Shown here piece by piece: positions 60,698-64,000 of a stretch of DNA of 64,000 nt. Source of the stretch: Terasakiella brassicae (GTDB lineage Bacteria; Pseudomonadota; Alphaproteobacteria; Rhodospirillales; Terasakiellaceae); contig NZ_BMHV01000015.1 in NCBI RefSeq assembly GCF_014641495.1, positions 1 through 64,000 on the forward strand, read 5' to 3'. The first letter of the stretch is position 1; each line of letters begins with the position of its first letter. The notes beneath the pieces were generated by a model. That model was given only the letters and a program-made list of their open reading frames with translations, searched no databases and was not told the origin of the DNA. A program made the position numbers and the translations under genes.

Positions 60698-61657
60698 ATG
60701 AAGACGATGGTCAAAAACCTGTTACTCTTGCGACATGGGCATACAAAAAACACACACCCGGAAGGTGATTTTTATCGCGAGTTAAAAAACAAAGGGAAAC
60801 GCAATGCTCAGCGTATCGGTGTTTGGTTGCAGGAAAACAACTTGCAACCGGAATTGATCCTTGCCTCCCCTGCCGAACGGGCACGTACCACAGCCGCAAA
60901 ATCCTGCAAATCGGCCGGATTATCCACACAGATCATCGCCAATGTGCCGCGCCTTTATAACGCCGCGCCGATTGATTTACGCGGTGCCATCGCAAAGACA
61001 CCCAATAGTGTTGAATGCCTTATGGTCGTGGCCCATAACCCCGGTCTATCCATGCTGGTTGGACAACTGAGCAATCATTACTTGGCAATGGCCCCGGCGA
61101 CCTTGGTTCACCTGCAATTTGACGGAAGTTGGAAAGATATTTCACGCTGCCATTGCACCAATATTATTGAAGGGGCAAGCCTGCCTGAAACCTTTCCTTT
61201 TAATGGTTCGGGCGGTACTGAACAACGCATACGCCCTGCCTATTATTACAATCAAACCGGCGTTGTTCCCTATCGGATTGTTGATAGCGAACTTCAAATT
61301 TTGCTCATTTCATCCAGCAGTGGTAAACATTGGGTCATACCCAAAGGCATTCACGACCCCGGTATGAATGCGCAAGAAAGCGCCGAAAATGAAGCACGCG
61401 AAGAAGCCGGTGTGAAAGGTCTTGTCGCAGATTTTCTTTTAGGGCGTTACAGCTACGAAAAATGGGACGCGACCTGCGATGTACAGATTTTTCCAATGGC
61501 TGTCACCCATGAACTTGCGCCACACGAATGGGAAGAAAGTCATCGCCTGAGAAAATGGGTTTCCCTTGCGGCTGCAATTGAATTGGTGAATACCCCTGCC
61601 CTCGCTGACATCATAGGCAAGCTCCCTGCTTATCTGGAAGGCATTCAGCATGACTAA
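60698..61657 (+). CDS. SixA-like histidine phosphatase fused to a Nudix domain
   Basis: 319 residues. Residues 1-150 are an RHG-type phosphatase (LLRHGH, His13 nucleophile; VVAHNPG second His), closest to SixA. Residues about 175-315 are a Nudix domain in which the first Glu is Met and the Arg is Asn, but the EEAG core remains (PKGIHDPGM then NEAREEAGV). MutT1-type proteins of mycobacteria have the same two domains in the opposite order. It would remove phosphate from phosphohistidine or an organic phosphate and hydrolyse a diphosphate. The next start overlaps it by eight bases. Confidence 0.82.
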   Translation: MKTMVKNLLLLRHGHTKNTHPEGDFYRELKNKGKRNAQRIGVWLQENNLQPELILASPAERARTTAAKSCKSAGLSTQIIANVPRLYNAAPIDLRGAIAKTPNSVECLMVVAHNPGLSMLVGQLSNHYLAMAPATLVHLQFDGSWKDISRCHCTNIIEGASLPETFPFNGSGGTEQRIRPAYYYNQTGVVPYRIVDSELQILLISSSSGKHWVIPKGIHDPGMNAQESAENEAREEAGVKGLVADFLLGRYSYEKWDATCDVQIFPMAVTHELAPHEWEESHRLRKWVSLAAAIELVNTPALADIIGKLPAYLEGIQHD

Positions 61658-62345
61658 CCCTGTTGCTATCCTCCTTCGACATGGTGATTATCACCAGTTA
61701 AACGACACCCCCAGCGCGTTACAACCTTTCCCGCTGAATGAACAGGGTTTCTTACAGGCACAAGATGCAGTTGGCTTGCTTAAGGGCTTTGCCGATCAAT
61801 ATAATTGGCAATTGGATCCGGTTATTGAATGTTCCAGTCAGCTCCGTGCATGGCAAACCGCAGACGTCATATGCGAGGCACTGGATTGTTTTGACGATAT
61901 AAAAAGCAGTGATCATTTAAGCGAACGCCAATTGGGGAGTGCCGCAAACCTAACCGTTAAACAGATCGAACAAGTGCTTAATGTCGATCCACGTTTTGAG
62001 AACCCACCTGCCGATTGGAAGTCAAACTCACATTACCGCCTTCCCTTGCAAGGTGCTGAATCGTTGATGGAGGCTGGCGAACGTGTGGCCAATCATATCA
62101 AACTCGTCTTAAACCACCTTCCCCTGAACACTTCTGACAAGCCAATCGCCAAGCTATTTGTTGGTCATGGCGCTGCCTTTCGACATGCAGCGCATCTCCT
62201 TGGCATATTGACGTTTGAAGATATAGCCAAACTGAGTATGTACCACGCCAAACCTGTTATTTTATCCTATGATGAGAATGGCACATGGTTTCACGTATGT
62301 GGAGAATGGAAAATCCGCCAACAAAAAGAAGAATATTCGGATTAA
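61650..62345 (+). CDS. Histidine phosphatase-family protein
   Basis: 231 residues: LLRHGDY (His11 nucleophile), CSSQLRAWQTA, and a C-terminal FVGHGAAFRH (acid/His), all active-site motifs of the superfamily. Its closest look is to phosphoglycerate-mutase-like phosphatases. A second such enzyme directly behind a SixA-type one suggests two dephosphorylation steps or two targets. It overlaps the preceding gene by eight bases. Confidence 0.85.
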   Translation: MTNPVAILLRHGDYHQLNDTPSALQPFPLNEQGFLQAQDAVGLLKGFADQYNWQLDPVIECSSQLRAWQTADVICEALDCFDDIKSSDHLSERQLGSAANLTVKQIEQVLNVDPRFENPPADWKSNSHYRLPLQGAESLMEAGERVANHIKLVLNHLPLNTSDKPIAKLFVGHGAAFRHAAHLLGILTFEDIAKLSMYHAKPVILSYDENGTWFHVCGEWKIRQQKEEYSD

Positions 62346-62350
62346 AGACA

Positions 62351-63721
62351 ATGCATCAACATTCTAAACATGCTCTCCTACCACGCTATCATGGCAAATC
62401 CTGGCTCAATGTCCGTCTGCCACGCAAAACCGTCGAATGGTGTGAAGGTGGTGCAAAATCTCTTGCACATGATTGTACCGACGAAAAGTCCCTGATGACG
62501 ACTTTAAAAGAGCTAAATAAAACAAATGCATGGGTTTGGCCCAAACGAAAACATATTTTTCTGTCCGACCTGCATGGCGACCCCGATGCTTTTGCCGCCT
62601 CGTTGGTCTTATCCGGTTGCATTAAAAAAAACGGACCAAAGCCCACTGATTTTTCTTTGAATGAAAGTGGGCGTAAAGCTAACTTTATCATCGGTGGTGA
62701 TTGTTTTGATAAAGGGCCAAGCAGCCTCGGATTATTACGGACAATTCGCCATCTAAAAGACCAAGGCGCGCGCGTTCGCGTCCTTGCGGGAAATCACGAT
62801 GTTCGGGTTCTATTTGGTATGCAGGCCATCGGAAAACATAAAACACCGAAAAATGAACATTTTTTCATTCGCACCGGGCAAAAAATAATTCCGTTACTCA
62901 AAGAAATCTGGACCGAATACTTACAGGAAGCAGATTCACTGAAACATATCCCAAATAAACGCACGTGTAAAAAAATGCTCTATCCATCGCGGGAATGGTT
63001 CAATCGTTTCCCCGATCTTGCAGAACCACACTTAATTTCGCATCAAATTGAACGTGAACTCACCCGCATCAGGAAAAAGTACGATACTTTCGAAGATAAA
63101 TGTGAAAAAGCAGGATTGAACTTACGTCAGGTTTATGCCGCTGCCCTCAAATGGCAAGAGTTATTTTTATTACCGAAAGGGGAATTCCATTGGTTTTACA
63201 AACAAATGCGCCTTGCCTTTAAGTCTGGTTCGTTTCTGTTTATTCATGCCGGCTTAGATAACAAAGTGGCTGAACAACTATCAGGCATTGGCGTCAAAGA
63301 TTTAAATCGAATATTTAAGCAGGCCCTTCAAGGCGCCCCTTTCGATTTTTATTACAGTCCCTTATGCAACACAGTGCGAACAAAATATAGAAATGTGGAT
63401 CATCCCTTTACAAACAAAGGGGCACGGCATGTCCGGCGTGCAGGTATAAGTGCGATTATTCATGGGCATCGAAATTTACATTCAGGCCAACGGATTGCCC
63501 TTCGTAAAGGTGTGCTCAATTTTGAATGTGATGCAAGTTTAGATAGTCATACCCGTCGCAACGAAAAAATACGCGGACGCGGTGCCGCTGTCACCATTAT
63601 CCATCCCAAAGGGAAAATATTGGGTTTATCCAGCGATTATCCGCATATCAAGCTATTTGCACCGCACAGCACTTTATTGCATTTACAGAAAAAACACGCA
63701 AAGAGAAAGACCAAACAATGA
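62351..63721 (+). CDS. PPP-like calcineurin-type metallophosphatase
   Basis: About 456 residues. The PPP set is intact: LSDLHGD (Asp73, His75), GGDCFDKGP, AGNHDVR, FIHAGLD and HGHRN. A large insert between the third and fourth motifs (about residues 165-300), rich in Lys and Arg, is unusual. It would act on phosphoprotein or a small phosphomonoester. I start at the ATG five bases behind the previous stop; the frame is open 66 bases further upstream but that part overlaps the preceding gene. Overlaps the next start by four bases. Confidence 0.85.
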   Translation: MHQHSKHALLPRYHGKSWLNVRLPRKTVEWCEGGAKSLAHDCTDEKSLMTTLKELNKTNAWVWPKRKHIFLSDLHGDPDAFAASLVLSGCIKKNGPKPTDFSLNESGRKANFIIGGDCFDKGPSSLGLLRTIRHLKDQGARVRVLAGNHDVRVLFGMQAIGKHKTPKNEHFFIRTGQKIIPLLKEIWTEYLQEADSLKHIPNKRTCKKMLYPSREWFNRFPDLAEPHLISHQIERELTRIRKKYDTFEDKCEKAGLNLRQVYAAALKWQELFLLPKGEFHWFYKQMRLAFKSGSFLFIHAGLDNKVAEQLSGIGVKDLNRIFKQALQGAPFDFYYSPLCNTVRTKYRNVDHPFTNKGARHVRRAGISAIIHGHRNLHSGQRIALRKGVLNFECDASLDSHTRRNEKIRGRGAAVTIIHPKGKILGLSSDYPHIKLFAPHSTLLHLQKKHAKRKTKQ

Positions 63722-63987
63722 AAGATGATCAAAGATTTAAACATGAATCTTTGCAGGATTCAAAAACGATTGCCACGCTCCTAAACGCACTGACAAACGC
63801 GATTTCAGATGGAAAAATTGTCATGGAAGATGGCAACGCCTCATTAACGATGGAACCTAAAGGTTTATTGCACCTTAAACTTTCCGCCTCAAAAGAAGAT
63901 AACCAAAACCGCCTAAACATTAAAATCTCGTGGCAAGGGGAAACCAAGATTGAAAGTGGGAAAAATATTAAAATCTCAGGTAGATAA
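63718..63987 (+). CDS. Amphi-Trp domain protein
   Basis: 89 residues of the small amphi-Trp type: a helix (SKTIATLLNALTNAISDG) followed by three strands ending LNIKISWQGETK, with the characteristic single Trp in an amphipathic strand. The family occurs with CofD-like and HprK-related proteins in GAK-type clusters. It is too small for catalysis and may be a carrier or an adaptor. Four-base overlap with the metallophosphatase; the operon may continue beyond the window. Confidence 0.8.
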   Translation: MKDDQRFKHESLQDSKTIATLLNALTNAISDGKIVMEDGNASLTMEPKGLLHLKLSASKEDNQNRLNIKISWQGETKIESGKNIKISGR

Positions 63988-64000
63988 CCATATAACAAAA

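Noticed and set aside
1-64000. CRISPR array or prophage
   Set aside because: No regularly spaced repeats, integrase, portal, capsid or lysis genes were seen.

Overview
The window looks like the chromosome of a marine-type alphaproteobacterium in or near Rhodospirillales, with a low G+C content judged by eye. The reasons are the gene order alanine aminotransferase - hom - glpX - recJ, class I PhaC, DUF1491 and DUF502 proteins, PleD-like regulators, and a HupR-type hydrogenase regulator. No species is claimed. Apart from the tip of an IS3-family element at the left edge I see no prophage, integrase or CRISPR array.

Layout. 1-12.8 kb: IS3 end, LytTR protein, an FNR/CRP-type regulator flanked by two very small membrane proteins, a class III nucleotide cyclase, a PleD-like pseudo-receiver protein, a DsbA/FrnE-like protein, then mfd-sdhE diverging from recG, a DUF502 membrane protein and a stand-alone cyclic-nucleotide-binding protein. 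12.8-21.8 kb: Nudix hydrolase, a type I secretion operon (two tandem ABC proteins plus HlyD) and lptD. 21.8-34.9 kb: phaC, hisN, gabD, HIT and TetR/RutR-like proteins, a CRP-type operator ahead of a 57-residue protein, a parvulin, two identical tRNA-Glu genes, and recJ-glpX-hom-alaC. 35-44.7 kb: OmpA-type lipoprotein, gamma-carbonic anhydrase, hydrolases, DEAD-box helicase, ornithine/lysine decarboxylase, a MocR regulator with divergent FMN-type protein, and a REC-PAS-GGDEF cyclase. 44.8-53.3 kb: a membrane-bound Hyb-type [NiFe] uptake hydrogenase locus (hybO-A-B-C-D-hypC) with divergent hybE and hupR; a MenA-like prenyltransferase follows. Hyb-type enzymes pass electrons to menaquinone, so that neighbour may be meaningful.

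55.2 kb to the right edge: the most unusual part. A CofD-like gene (with a small orphan gene behind it) diverges from a tightly packed seven-gene operon: PhoU-like/APH-kinase fusion, RimK-like ATP-grasp enzyme, HprK-related kinase, SixA-phosphatase/Nudix fusion, second histidine phosphatase, PPP-like metallophosphatase, and an 89-residue amphi-Trp protein. Starts overlap or nearly abut the previous stops. To my recollection this core (ATP-grasp, amphi-Trp, HprK-related kinase B, CofD-like) matches what protein-family curators call the GAK system, whose biological role is unknown. Every member is a phosphotransfer, phosphohydrolase or ligase fold, or a small accessory protein, so I infer a pathway that makes, attaches and removes a phosphorylated group on an unknown target. 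The operon may continue past the right edge.
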